Part shown: positions 52,994-61,446 of the stretch, in pieces
How the letters are laid out: the number at the start of each line of letters is the position of its first letter
Position numbering within the stretch: the stretch's first letter is position 1
Origin: Chitinophagaceae bacterium UBA1953
GTDB taxonomy: Bacteria > Bacteroidota > Bacteroidia > Chitinophagales > Chitinophagaceae
DNA length: 64,000 bases
Reading direction: 5' to 3'
Assembly (NCBI GenBank): GCA_002336115.1
Contig: DDEN01000061.1
Coordinates: forward strand, 144,136 to 208,135
The notes under the pieces: generated by a model
Seen by the model: the letters and a program-made list of their open reading frames with translations, nothing else
What the model was told of the DNA's origin: nothing
Databases searched by the model: none
Position numbers and translations under genes: made by a program

Positions 52994-53884
52994 GTGGCAG
53001 AAACGCAATCGGAACGCAGATCGGTTTTTAAACGCATCAGAGGGAAATCTCCTGTTAACGAACAGGCTGAAATGACCTTTATCGATCACCTGGAGGAACT
53101 GCGCTGGCATATTATCCGTTCTCTGATTGCTATTATCATTGGCTCCATCATTGTTGGCTTTAATATTACTTATGTAGTTGACCAGATTTTCATGGGTCCG
53201 GTGCATAAAGAATTCATCACCTACAAATGGCTTTGCCAGATTGGTAACTGGATTCATATCCCCGATCTGTGCATGAATAATTTTAACCTGCGTTTCCAGA
53301 GTAATGCCATGACGGAGCAGTTCCTCATGACGTTTACCATTGCTTTTACTGCGGGTTTTATTCTTGCGTTTCCTTATGTGTTCTGGGAGCTTTGGAAATT
53401 TGTAAGACCGGCACTGAGCGATAAAGAAAAAAGAGGAACAGCAGGAGTTATTGCCTGGATTTCCATTTTATTTTTTATCGGCGTTGCTTTCGGTTATTAT
53501 ATTCTTACTCCTTTCATGGTGTATTTTTATTCAACATATACGATCAGCCCGCTTATTGATTTTAAACCAACCATCAGCGATTATTTTGAGAATTTAGTTT
53601 ATCTCACTGTTGGTATTGGTTTGTTATTTCAGTTGCCGGTTGTTGTAATGTTGCTTACAAGAGTTGGGATTCTAACTCCAAAAACATTAAAAAGCATCCG
53701 CAAGTTTGCATTTGTAGTCATTCTTATTCTGGCTGCAATCATTACACCATCAACCGATCCATTCAGTTTAGCTCTTGTAACAATTCCTCTTTACGGATTG
53801 TATGAGTTCAGCATTTTCTTAAGTGTACGTATCTACAAACGTAATAATAAGGAAGAAGATGAAGATGTGGAAGAATGGAGTTAA
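52994..53884 (+). CDS. tatC: Twin-arginine translocase subunit TatC
   Basis: 296 aa from a GTG start. TatC signature FIDHLEELRWHIIRS, then AFPYVFWELWKFVRPALSDKE and IITPSTDPFSLALVTIPLYGLYE, with six membrane segments. The acidic tail NNKEEDEDVEEWS follows the last helix. TatC recognises twin-arginine signal peptides and exports folded, often cofactor-bearing, proteins. tatA is not in the window. Confidence 0.95.
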   Translation: MAETQSERRSVFKRIRGKSPVNEQAEMTFIDHLEELRWHIIRSLIAIIIGSIIVGFNITYVVDQIFMGPVHKEFITYKWLCQIGNWIHIPDLCMNNFNLRFQSNAMTEQFLMTFTIAFTAGFILAFPYVFWELWKFVRPALSDKEKRGTAGVIAWISILFFIGVAFGYYILTPFMVYFYSTYTISPLIDFKPTISDYFENLVYLTVGIGLLFQLPVVVMLLTRVGILTPKTLKSIRKFAFVVILILAAIITPSTDPFSLALVTIPLYGLYEFSIFLSVRIYKRNNKEEDEDVEEWS

Positions 53885-54104
53885 TAGAGGAAGCCAGTAT
53901 TCATTAGCCGGTAGCAGATAGTAAGTCGTTCAGCCAAAGTCTCTTCATAGATGCTTCATAGCCCTTCCAAGGATAGTTCAGGTATAATTTGATAATGAGT
54001 GCAGTTATGTTCCGTTATAGGAAGTTTTTCGTGTAAACACAACTGCCGGGAAGAAAGTAAGGCGGAAAGAGTTGCACTACGAAACGGGTTTGTGCAAGGG
54101 ATTT

Positions 54105-54215
54105 GTGCCGAAGCAATCTGCGAGTAGTTGGTTTATTCTTCGTATCAAGCAGATTGCTTCGTCGTTCCTCCTCTGGCGTAGCAGCCTGAGTCAACGACTC
54201 GCAATGGCGGTAACA
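54105..54215. repeat. Palindromic intergenic repeat
   Basis: GAAGCAATCTGC (54110-54121) is the exact reverse complement of GCAGATTGCTTC (54149-54160). The second arm continues with GTCGTTCCTCCT and CTCGCAATGGCG, the wording of a repeat seen between genes in many bacteria (ATTGCGAGG..AACGA..GCAATCT). Confidence 0.65.
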
Positions 54216-54330
54216 ATGATGATCTATCTTTCACCCAACTTTAAACATGTTTTTCTTCCTGTCTTTCCGACTCTCTCCTAATCATCCATTCAACAACAAC
54301 ACGCCCAACTTCAAATCATAAACCTCAAAC

Positions 54331-54370
54331 ATTTTCTCTCCGTGCCCTCTGTGCCTCTGTGGTAAACTTT
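54331..54370. repeat. CTCTGTG-type repeat
   Basis: CTCTCCGTGCCCTCTGTGCC and the following TCTGTGGTAAA form a degenerate repeat of a CTCTGTG/CACAGAG unit. Related pieces lie at 17791-17830, 18231-18317 and 43761-43793. Confidence 0.55.
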
Positions 54371-54441
54371 CTTTCCGTCTTTTCGTCCCCCGTCTTCCGG
54401 ACTTTCTTGACTTCAATCATCCCACTTCCTGACCTTGCAGC

Positions 54442-54472
54442 TTTGTTATTTTCTTTTTCCTTGTTACATTGG
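54442..54472 (+). promoter_or_regulatory. Promoter of the hydrogenase operon
   Basis: TTTG (54442-54445), 19 bp, then TACATTGG (54465-54472), one mismatch to the TAnnTTTG consensus. The start codon is 29 bp downstream after an AAAGGA purine stretch. Confidence 0.65.
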
Positions 54473-54501
54473 TTTTCTCTTCAACCTTTCAATTAAAGGA
54501 T

Positions 54502-56241
54502 ATGAAAGAACCCCTCCAGACCCAAATGATGGAACGCCTTTGGGAACTGCAACTACGCAATGGTTTCATTAACGATGATGATGTAAAACAACTCGCTGCA
54601 CAATTCAGTCTTTCAGAAATTGAAGTGGAAGGTGTGGTATCGTTTTATCATTTTTTTCATCGCAAACCCACGGGCAAATACACCATCTATCTCAACAACA
54701 GTATGGTGGCCGATATCAAAGGCTTTCGCCGTATTAAAGAAACACTCGAACGGGAAACAGGTGCAAGCTTTGGCTCAGTTGACCGCACCGGAACCTTTGG
54801 TTTGTTTCTTACACCATGTATTGGTCTCAGCGACCAGGAGCCATCGGCTCTCATCAACTTCTACCCGTTTACGAATCTTAATGCCATTAAGATCAAAGAC
54901 ATTATTACTTCGCTGAAACATGGTGCCGATCCTGCAACCATTTGTGATGAACCGGCCGATAACATCCGCTATACACCACCTGGCGATAAAACATTTTTCT
55001 TTAAATCTTTCACCGATGGGTCGGTACTGGCAACTGCTGCAAAGCTTGGCCCTGAAGGAGTGTTGGAAGAACTGAAGAAAGCTGAGCTTGCCGGTCGTGG
55101 TGGTGCATATTATCCCACTTGGAAAAAATGGGATACAGCCAAGCAACAGCCATCAGAAACAAAGTTTGTGGTGTGCAATGCCGATGAGGGTGAACCCGGC
55201 ACGTTTAAAGACAGGGTGCTCATACGCACACAATCAAAATCGCTCATTGAAGGAATGATGGTTTGCGGCTATACCATTGGCGCTGAACAGGGCATTATTT
55301 ACCTGCGTGGCGAATACCGCTGGCTCAAAAATAAATTAGATGATGTCATTGCTGAATACAGGAAAAAGGGTTTGCTGGGTGCCGGTTGTGGTGCTGTAAA
55401 AGGGTTCAATTTTGATATACGTGTGCAGATGGGTGCCGGATCGTATGTATGTGGCGAAGAAACTGCGCTGCTTGAATCGCTGGAAGGCAAACGTGGTGAG
55501 CCAAGAACCAAATGGTTTTTCCCTGTGGAAAAAGGCTACCTGCAGCAACCAACGGTGATCAATAACGTAGAAACCTTCTGTGCTGCTGCACGTATTATTG
55601 AAATAGGTGCTGCTGAATATGTGAAGATGGGCATACCGGGATCGCCGGGTGTAAAACTGCTCAGTGTTTCGGGCGACTGCCGCCTGCCGGGCATCTATGA
55701 AATTGAATGGGGAATGACGGTGGCCGAACTGCTTGAACTCTGCGAAGCGGAAGATCCTTATTACATACAGGTGAGTGGTCCTTCGGGTGAGTGTATTTCC
55801 ATCAAAGAAAAATACCGCCGCATTTCCATGCTCGACCTGTTGGCAAGAAAAGACATCCGCTGCGGTGGTTCATTCATGATCTTTAATAAGCAGCGTGACC
55901 TGGTGAAAGTGCTGCTCAACTTCACTGAATTTTTTAAATCAGAATCATGCGGCATCTGTACGCCATGCCGTGCAGGTAATTTCATTATACAACGTAAACT
56001 GGAACGGCTCAGCAATGGTCTTGCCAATGAAAAAGACCTTGAAGAACTGAAAAGCTGGGGTACCATCATGAAAAATACAAGCCGCTGTGGTTTGGGTAAA
56101 ACTGCCACCAACAGTTTAATCTATGCCATGGATAAATTTCATGATTACTTCCGCTCACGCCTCGATAAAGACTACAATGGTCTCAGCCTGAAGTTTGATA
56201 TGGAAGCTGCTACCAAAGATTACGAGAAATATAAAATCTGA
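54502..56241 (+). CDS. hoxF: HoxEF: NuoE-NuoF fusion, diaphorase subunit of an NAD-linked [NiFe]-hydrogenase
   Basis: 579 aa from the ATG at 54502 (AAAGGA just upstream; an earlier in-frame TTG was rejected). Residues 1-150 are NuoE-like (QFSLSEIEVEGVVSFYHFF, GTFGLFLTPCIGLSDQEPS). Residues about 175-579 are NuoF-like: VCNADEGEPGTFKDRVLI and GSYVCGEETALLESLEGKR for FMN/NADH binding, and ESCGICTPCRAGN (C483, C486, C489) with C529 in SRCGLGKT for the [4Fe-4S] cluster. It should exchange electrons with NAD(H). Two oddities: the NuoE-like part keeps only one of the four usual [2Fe-2S] cysteines, and the glycine-rich loop reads GRGGAYYPTWKKW rather than GRGGAGFPTGxKW. First gene of a tight operon. 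Confidence 0.9.
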   Translation: MKEPLQTQMMERLWELQLRNGFINDDDVKQLAAQFSLSEIEVEGVVSFYHFFHRKPTGKYTIYLNNSMVADIKGFRRIKETLERETGASFGSVDRTGTFGLFLTPCIGLSDQEPSALINFYPFTNLNAIKIKDIITSLKHGADPATICDEPADNIRYTPPGDKTFFFKSFTDGSVLATAAKLGPEGVLEELKKAELAGRGGAYYPTWKKWDTAKQQPSETKFVVCNADEGEPGTFKDRVLIRTQSKSLIEGMMVCGYTIGAEQGIIYLRGEYRWLKNKLDDVIAEYRKKGLLGAGCGAVKGFNFDIRVQMGAGSYVCGEETALLESLEGKRGEPRTKWFFPVEKGYLQQPTVINNVETFCAAARIIEIGAAEYVKMGIPGSPGVKLLSVSGDCRLPGIYEIEWGMTVAELLELCEAEDPYYIQVSGPSGECISIKEKYRRISMLDLLARKDIRCGGSFMIFNKQRDLVKVLLNFTEFFKSESCGICTPCRAGNFIIQRKLERLSNGLANEKDLEELKSWGTIMKNTSRCGLGKTATNSLIYAMDKFHDYFRSRLDKDYNGLSLKFDMEAATKDYEKYKI

Positions 56242-56245
56242 CGCT

Positions 56246-57517
56246 ATGCCAAAAATGGTAAACATAACAATAGATGGTAAAGCATTTCAAGCCGAAGAAG
56301 GAAAGAACTTAATACTTGCTGCAAGGGAAAACGGCATCTTCATCCCATCACTCTGTTACTACGAACATATTGTACCACCGCTGGGCACCTGCCGTGTATG
56401 CACATGTAAAATCAATGGACGGTTTGGCCCTGCCTGTACAGAAAAAGTGGCCGAAGGATTAACAGTTGAAGTAAACAGCGAAGAGCTGCTCGATACAAGA
56501 AAGGCATTGGTGGAAATGATGTTTGCAGAAGGGAATCATATTTGCCCCGCCTGCGAAAAGAGCGGACACTGCGATCTGCAGCACATGGGTTATGAACTGG
56601 GTATTTCATCCACCCGATACCAGCATTTGTTTAAAGACAGGATTATTGATTTTAATCCATCACGTATGGTAATGGAACACAACCGTTGCATAAAGTGCAT
56701 GCGTTGTGTGGTGGATGTAAAAACAAAAGACGGGCAGAAAGTATTTAACTACCAGAACCGTGGTAACGAAACCTATGTGGGTATTGATTACGAACAGGAA
56801 GCAAAGCTGAGTGAAGAAGAAGCTGAAAATGCAATGAAGATATGCCCCACAGGTGCCATTATGGTAAGAGGTGTGAGTTTGGCTGAACCTTTTGGCGACC
56901 GTAAGTATGATATGGAATCGGTGCAGGATGATTACAACATGAAAAAACGCACAGTGAGCAGGCCGCCTGTAATGGGTAAGAAGATTGTGGCCACAGTTTC
57001 GCTGGCCGGTTGTTTCGGTTGCCACATGTCGTTATTAGATGTGGATGAAGAGTTGCTTGATCTGGTTGAACTGGTATCGTTTGATAAATCACCACTTACC
57101 GATTTTAAAAACTTTACTTCCCGTTGTCATATTGGTATCATTGAAGGCGGTGTATGCAATTCAGAAAATGTGGAAACATTGCGCAAGTTCAGGGAGCAGT
57201 GCGATATACTTGTTTCATTGGGCGAATGTTCGGTATGGGGTGGATTGCCTACCATGCGTAATTCAATTCCGCTGAGTGAATGCCTGGAAGAAGCTTATCT
57301 CAACTCACCAACAAGTGAACCGGGTGCCAACATCATTCCTTACCATGAAGACTTACCAAAAATTCTCGACAGGGTTTATGCCTGCAATGAAATTGTAAAG
57401 ATTGATTATTACATACCCGGCTGCCCGCCCGATGCCAACCACATCTGGAAAGCCGTGAAGAATATTTTGTGGGGAGAAGAATACTCCATTCTTTATTCTG
57501 AATTCAAATACGATTAA
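56246..57517 (+). CDS. HoxUY: fused diaphorase Fe-S subunit and small [NiFe]-hydrogenase subunit
   Basis: 423 aa from the ATG at 56246, 4 bp after hoxF. Residues 1-240 are HoxU/NuoG-like: a plant-type [2Fe-2S] site (C37, C49, C52, C64), the His/Cys cluster NHICPACEKSGHCDLQ, and a ferredoxin-type site NRCIKCMRC..ICPTGAI. Residues about 245-423 are the hydrogenase small subunit HoxY: AGCFGCHMS (C256, C259), GECSVWGG (C328) and PGCPPDANHIW (C393), four ligands of the proximal [4Fe-4S] cluster. In well-known enzymes these are two separate proteins; here one chain would wire the active site to the diaphorase. No Tat signal, so cytoplasmic. Confidence 0.9.
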   Translation: MPKMVNITIDGKAFQAEEGKNLILAARENGIFIPSLCYYEHIVPPLGTCRVCTCKINGRFGPACTEKVAEGLTVEVNSEELLDTRKALVEMMFAEGNHICPACEKSGHCDLQHMGYELGISSTRYQHLFKDRIIDFNPSRMVMEHNRCIKCMRCVVDVKTKDGQKVFNYQNRGNETYVGIDYEQEAKLSEEEAENAMKICPTGAIMVRGVSLAEPFGDRKYDMESVQDDYNMKKRTVSRPPVMGKKIVATVSLAGCFGCHMSLLDVDEELLDLVELVSFDKSPLTDFKNFTSRCHIGIIEGGVCNSENVETLRKFREQCDILVSLGECSVWGGLPTMRNSIPLSECLEEAYLNSPTSEPGANIIPYHEDLPKILDRVYACNEIVKIDYYIPGCPPDANHIWKAVKNILWGEEYSILYSEFKYD

Positions 57518-57527
57518 TCTGCTTGTT

Positions 57528-58979
57528 ATGAACAGAAAAATAACCATTGATCCTGTTACAAGAGTGGAAGGCCACGGCAGGGTTACCATACATCTCGATG
57601 AATACGGACAGGTAAAAGATTCGTTTTTTCACATTGTAGAGTTCCGTGGGTTTGAACGTTTCATACAGGGCCATCCTTACTGGGAAGCACCCGTGCTGGT
57701 ACAACGTCTTTGTGGTATATGCCCGGTGAGTCATCACCTGGCAGCAGCAAAAGCTATTGATCAGATTGTGGGTGTTGATCCGAAAGATCTTTCACCAACT
57801 GCAACCAAGCTGCGTAAGCTCATGCACTTTGGCCAGGTGTTTCAATCGCACGCATTGCACTTCTTTTATTTAGCATCACCCGATTTATTGTTTGGTGTGG
57901 ATGCTCCTGTAGAAAAAAGAAATGTAGTGGCTGTTGCAGTGGAGAACAGGGAGCTTGCTCTGAAAGGAATTATCATGCGCAAGTTTGGACAGGAAATTAT
58001 TAAAGCCGTTGCAGGGAAAAGAATACATGGTATTCTGGCTGTGCCTGGTGGTGTACACAAAACATTTACCGAAGCAGAGCGTGATTATTTTTTAGATGGA
58101 AAAGAGATTGAGAATATTGATACCATGATTGAATGGTCGCAGGCTATTGTTGATTTCATGAAAGATTATCATGAAAAGAACAGGAGGTTTTTAGATGAGT
58201 TTGCACAGTTTCCATCGGGTCATCTCGGAATGGTGGATGAATGGGGTGCAATGAATTTGTATGATGGTAAACTGCGTGCAATTGACAGTGAAGGCGATAT
58301 TACGCTTGATGATATTTCAACCGATCTGTACCAGGAATATTTTACTGAAGCTGTGGCACAATGGTCGTACATGAAATTTCCTTACTTAAAAAAAGTTGGA
58401 AGGGAAAAAGGATGGAACCGTGTTGGTCCGCTTGCACGATTAAATGTGTGCGATTCCATTCCCACACCGCTTGCTGAAAAAGCACGCAAAGATTTCATTG
58501 CTTTCACCGGGCTCAAAACAAACAACAGTACTATGTATTCGCACTGGGCACGATTGATTGAAGTGCTGCACTGCGCTGAAGTAATGAAAGATCTGCTGAA
58601 TGATCCTGATCTCATGGGCGATGATCTTGTGCGCAAAGGAACGCCACGCAACAAAGGCATTGGTATTATTGAAGCACCAAGAGGAACATTAACTCATCAC
58701 TACGAAGTGGATGATAAGGGAATGATTACACGCTGCAACCTCATTGTATCCACCACGCACAACAATGATGCAATGAACAATGCAGTGAAATGGGTGGCGA
58801 ATAATGTCATCAGCCGTAAGGGAACCATTACCGATACCATGCTCAACCAGGTGGAAGTGGCCATACGTGCATACGATCCCTGTTTAAGCTGTGCTACACA
58901 ATCAATGGGTAAAATGCCATTGAAAGCCGAACTTTATAATTACAAAGGAGAGTTGATTGATGAGCGATTCAAAGACTGA
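57528..58979 (+). CDS. hoxH: HoxH: large catalytic subunit of the [NiFe]-hydrogenase
   Basis: 483 aa. N-terminal nickel motif RLCGICPVSHH (C62, C65) and C-terminal motif DPCLSCATQ (C452, C455), the four cysteines that hold Ni-Fe(CN)2CO. ITIDPVTRVEGHGRVTI at the start, GMVDEWGAMNLYDGKLR and RGTLTHHYEVDDKGMITRCNLIVSTTHNN (about 385-413) are typical of the cytoplasmic NAD-linked group. The 28 residues after C455 fit a C-terminal peptide removed by the protease encoded next. The usual His three residues after the last Cys is Gln here. Catalyses reversible H2 oxidation. Confidence 0.93.
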   Translation: MNRKITIDPVTRVEGHGRVTIHLDEYGQVKDSFFHIVEFRGFERFIQGHPYWEAPVLVQRLCGICPVSHHLAAAKAIDQIVGVDPKDLSPTATKLRKLMHFGQVFQSHALHFFYLASPDLLFGVDAPVEKRNVVAVAVENRELALKGIIMRKFGQEIIKAVAGKRIHGILAVPGGVHKTFTEAERDYFLDGKEIENIDTMIEWSQAIVDFMKDYHEKNRRFLDEFAQFPSGHLGMVDEWGAMNLYDGKLRAIDSEGDITLDDISTDLYQEYFTEAVAQWSYMKFPYLKKVGREKGWNRVGPLARLNVCDSIPTPLAEKARKDFIAFTGLKTNNSTMYSHWARLIEVLHCAEVMKDLLNDPDLMGDDLVRKGTPRNKGIGIIEAPRGTLTHHYEVDDKGMITRCNLIVSTTHNNDAMNNAVKWVANNVISRKGTITDTMLNQVEVAIRAYDPCLSCATQSMGKMPLKAELYNYKGELIDERFKD

Positions 58980-59427
58980 ACTGAAAGGAATTTTATTAAT
59001 CGGCATTGGTAATACCGGTCGCAATGATGATGGACTTGGCTGGCAGTTTGCAGATATTGCTGCTGAACAGTTTGCTGCTGAAATGGATATTGAATACCGT
59101 TACCAGTTACAGGTGGAAGATGCAGAACTGGTGAGTGCATACAAGCTGGTGTTTTTTGCTGATGCTTCAGTTACATCCCTGCCCGAAGGTTTTGAAATAA
59201 AGCAATGTCATCCCGCTGCACATTACATGTATTCATCACATGCACAAACTCCTGAAACAGTGATGTACCTAGCAAAGGAACTGTATCATCATGTTCCTGT
59301 TGCATATACCATTGCAGTTGAAGGAAACAACTGGGGATTGGGAACAACCATCAGCAAAAAAGCAATAAATAATTTAGAAAAAGCAATGAAAGCGTTTAAG
59401 GAGAAGGTGGAGAGATGTATGATGTGA
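58960..59427 (+). CDS. hoxW: Hydrogenase maturation protease (HoxW-like)
   Basis: 155 aa from the ATG at 58960, overlapping the end of hoxH by 20 bp. ILLIGIGNTGRNDDGLGWQF is the hallmark start with the Ni-binding Asp/Glu region; FFADASVT follows as the second motif and HAQTPETVMYLAKELY as the His-containing region. The protease trims the C-terminal peptide of HoxH after nickel insertion. Translational coupling with hoxH makes this substrate very likely. Last gene of the operon. No hyp genes are in the window. Confidence 0.92.
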   Translation: MSDSKTELKGILLIGIGNTGRNDDGLGWQFADIAAEQFAAEMDIEYRYQLQVEDAELVSAYKLVFFADASVTSLPEGFEIKQCHPAAHYMYSSHAQTPETVMYLAKELYHHVPVAYTIAVEGNNWGLGTTISKKAINNLEKAMKAFKEKVERCMM

Positions 59428-59754
59428 TTATGTTTCTTTTATTTACAGGTGAGTTTCCTGAAAGGGACTCGCCGTTTAGTTATAACATTTTAACTGTTGA
59501 TTTCAAATCTTCTTTCGTGGTACGGCGAGTCGTGCGGCTCATGCACACAAGCTGTTTGCACAGACATCGCCTTGGAACTATCGGGAAAACTGTGTGGCAA
59601 AGGAATGAGCTTTGTCCTGTAGGGACATTTGATCGGTAGAACTTTTGTAAACAGATTTTTCGTTCCGTAGGAACGTGTGATGCTCTATCCCTTCGCCACA
59701 CAGTCTTCTGTTGTTCTATAACCGAGAGTAGTTAAAGAGTAAAAAAGACGAGGA
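59428..59754. other. Gene-free stretch with several palindromic repeats
   Basis: 59448-59473 is a hairpin (GGTGAGTTTCC / GGGACTCGCC with G-U pairs) that may end the hydrogenase transcript. GACTCGCCGT (59465-59474) recurs inverted as ACGGCGAGTC (59522-59531). Two short palindromes follow: GTCCTGTAGGGAC near 59611 and CGTTCCGTAGGAACG near 59659, each followed by a GAT(C/G)-type spacer. This is a mosaic of intergenic repeat elements. Confidence 0.55.
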
Positions 59755-61071
59755 CTATTTTTTTATAAACTCATGCCAGATGGCAATGGGCGCAATGGCT
59801 GTCCATCCGCAAAAATCTTTTCTGGAATCATTCCCCTGTTTTATAAAATCCGGCGCATAATTTTCCCAGAACGTTCCGGTGGCTTTATACACCTGTGCCA
59901 CACACCAGTAATATTGCTTAGCCAGTTTGCCTGCCAGTTCATTTTTGCCACAACGTTGTAACCCACGAATAACCATATAAGTTGTGGGTGCCCAGTTGCT
60001 TCCCAGCCAATAACCACCTGCCGGGTTAAACTCCAGTTCGCTTGCCGGGTAACTGGCTACCGGAAATTTGCGCCAGAATTGGTTGGGATCGGTGAGATGT
60101 GCAAGAAAAGCGTCGAGCCGCTTATCGGGCACTAAACCTGCGATCAACATCCAGTACATGCCAATATGTTTACGGGTAATTTGTTTGCCGTAGCCAAGGT
60201 CATAGTAAAACCCATCTGCCTTGTTCCAGCAATGCCTGTTAATGGCTTCTTTTGTTTCGTTATAAAAGGTTGAATATTCTGTAATGTGTTTCTTGTTGCC
60301 GGTAATGCGTGCAATAGTACGGAGATTGTCTGCAAAAAAAGCCATTTGTGCACTGATATCAACTCCACGTCCCTGCCGGTTCCATGCAGGATTTCGGCCT
60401 TTGTAATCGAATATTTCGGGATAAAGATTATGCAGTGCTATGCCCGCTCCATCGTCCTGCCAGCCTCTGGGAAACCGGTCGATATTATCCATGCCCGAGC
60501 CCAGTGCATCATTAAAAAACAGGTGATCTTCCATGCGGTAGTGTTTCAGCAGGAACTCATAAAAACGGCGCAGATGCGGGTACACTTTTTTCAATCGCAC
60601 AGGGTTTGGTTGCTGGCTGTGCAGCTCCAGTTCGGCAAAGGCAAGCAGCGGTGGGTTTATACTCACCGGATGCTCTTTTGGCCACATGGTTTTGCCTTCT
60701 TTTGTGTATTCCCGGCTTATAAAACCGTCAGCATCCTGCAGATTGTAGAAATTATCCAGTGCATTGGCCACCGGCAGTTCCTGCTGATGATATTTGGCAT
60801 AGGCAGCAATAAAGCAGGTATCCCACAGAAAAATATTACTGCTGAAGGCTGCATCGGTATAAGGTTTTTTATAGGCAGGGTCGGCGGGCCCGCCTCTTAC
60901 TTTGCTTTTTGCAATGCGAAGTGCTGCGGCATAAAGCTCCTGCTGCAATTCGACTGGCACAGAATAGTCGTCTTCATTTTGTGTTTGCAATAAAGACATT
61001 AGTGACGGACTTATGAACAAGCCGACACTGCCGAGTGCCATTTGTTTTAGAAATATTTTACGGTTGGGCAT
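59755..61071 (-). CDS. Exported glycoside hydrolase, MGH1/GH63-like (alpha/alpha)6 barrel
   Basis: 438 aa. N-terminal PNRKIFLKQMALGSVGLF resembles a weak Tat-type leader (lysine in place of one arginine). The rest is an (alpha/alpha)6 toroid: SNIFLWDTCFIAAYAKYH with the catalytic-region WDTCF, LQDADGFISREY, SGMDNIDRFPRGWQDDGAGI (with the carboxylate pair), and the late GGYWLGSNWAPTTYMVIRGL, then TGTFWENYAPD. This pattern fits the glucosidase/trehalase-like MGH1 group; substrate unknown. It sits antisense between the hydrogenase operon and the membrane-subunit genes. Confidence 0.85.
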   Translation of the reverse strand: MPNRKIFLKQMALGSVGLFISPSLMSLLQTQNEDDYSVPVELQQELYAAALRIAKSKVRGGPADPAYKKPYTDAAFSSNIFLWDTCFIAAYAKYHQQELPVANALDNFYNLQDADGFISREYTKEGKTMWPKEHPVSINPPLLAFAELELHSQQPNPVRLKKVYPHLRRFYEFLLKHYRMEDHLFFNDALGSGMDNIDRFPRGWQDDGAGIALHNLYPEIFDYKGRNPAWNRQGRGVDISAQMAFFADNLRTIARITGNKKHITEYSTFYNETKEAINRHCWNKADGFYYDLGYGKQITRKHIGMYWMLIAGLVPDKRLDAFLAHLTDPNQFWRKFPVASYPASELEFNPAGGYWLGSNWAPTTYMVIRGLQRCGKNELAGKLAKQYYWCVAQVYKATGTFWENYAPDFIKQGNDSRKDFCGWTAIAPIAIWHEFIKK

Positions 61072-61446
61072 AGCAAGAAATTAAATAACGAAAGGTAGCA
61101 CATTATATGAAAGCGCTTTGCTGGTTGTATGTATTAAGAGTTATGCAAATGACTCAACATACAGTTTCGGATACATTGATGCGAATAACGGCAAATAAAA
61201 GGGGTGACCGATTATCAGAAAATAAGTTGAACTATCACTCTTTACAGATCCTTGCTGTGGCTTTTTAATTCTGCTTGCAGCTGATTCCTGTTAAAAGCAT
61301 GGATTTTACCGATTAAAATCTACTGGCCACAGAGGGGTTTCGGTTTTTTTAATAAGCCTCATCATGATTTTTGGTGACAGGTATCATTCCCGGGTGGTGA
61401 TTTCTGAACTAATATAGCAGCTCTTTTTGAACAAAAACGATTGTCC
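61072..61446. other. Upstream region of the membrane-complex genes
   Basis: 375 bp with no gene. It must hold promoters for the divergent glycosidase and the NuoL/HyfB-like gene. I could not assign a clear TTTG/TAnnTTTG pair. A CACAGAGG piece lies near 61330. Confidence 0.5.

Larger units (their letters stand above)
53885..54501. other. Long upstream region of the hydrogenase operon
   Basis: 617 bp without a credible gene. Contents in order: unrecognised sequence (53885-54100), a palindromic repeat (54105-54215), unrecognised sequence, a CTCTGTG-type repeat (54331-54370), and the hox promoter (54442-54472). ORFs here are short and lack domain content. Confidence 0.6.

Noticed and set aside
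53885..54100. tRNA or small RNA gene between tatC and hoxF
   Set aside because: No cloverleaf with a T-arm GTTCGA-type core could be built; no terminator follows.
54072..54281. 69-aa plus-strand frame upstream of the hydrogenase operon
   Set aside because: It coincides with a palindromic repeat and has no homologous look, so it is most likely a repeat-derived frame.
60286..60993. 235-aa open frame on the plus strand, antisense to the glycosidase
   Set aside because: It lies fully inside the glycoside hydrolase gene, whose motifs are convincing; its own translation is Cys/Phe-rich without domain signatures.
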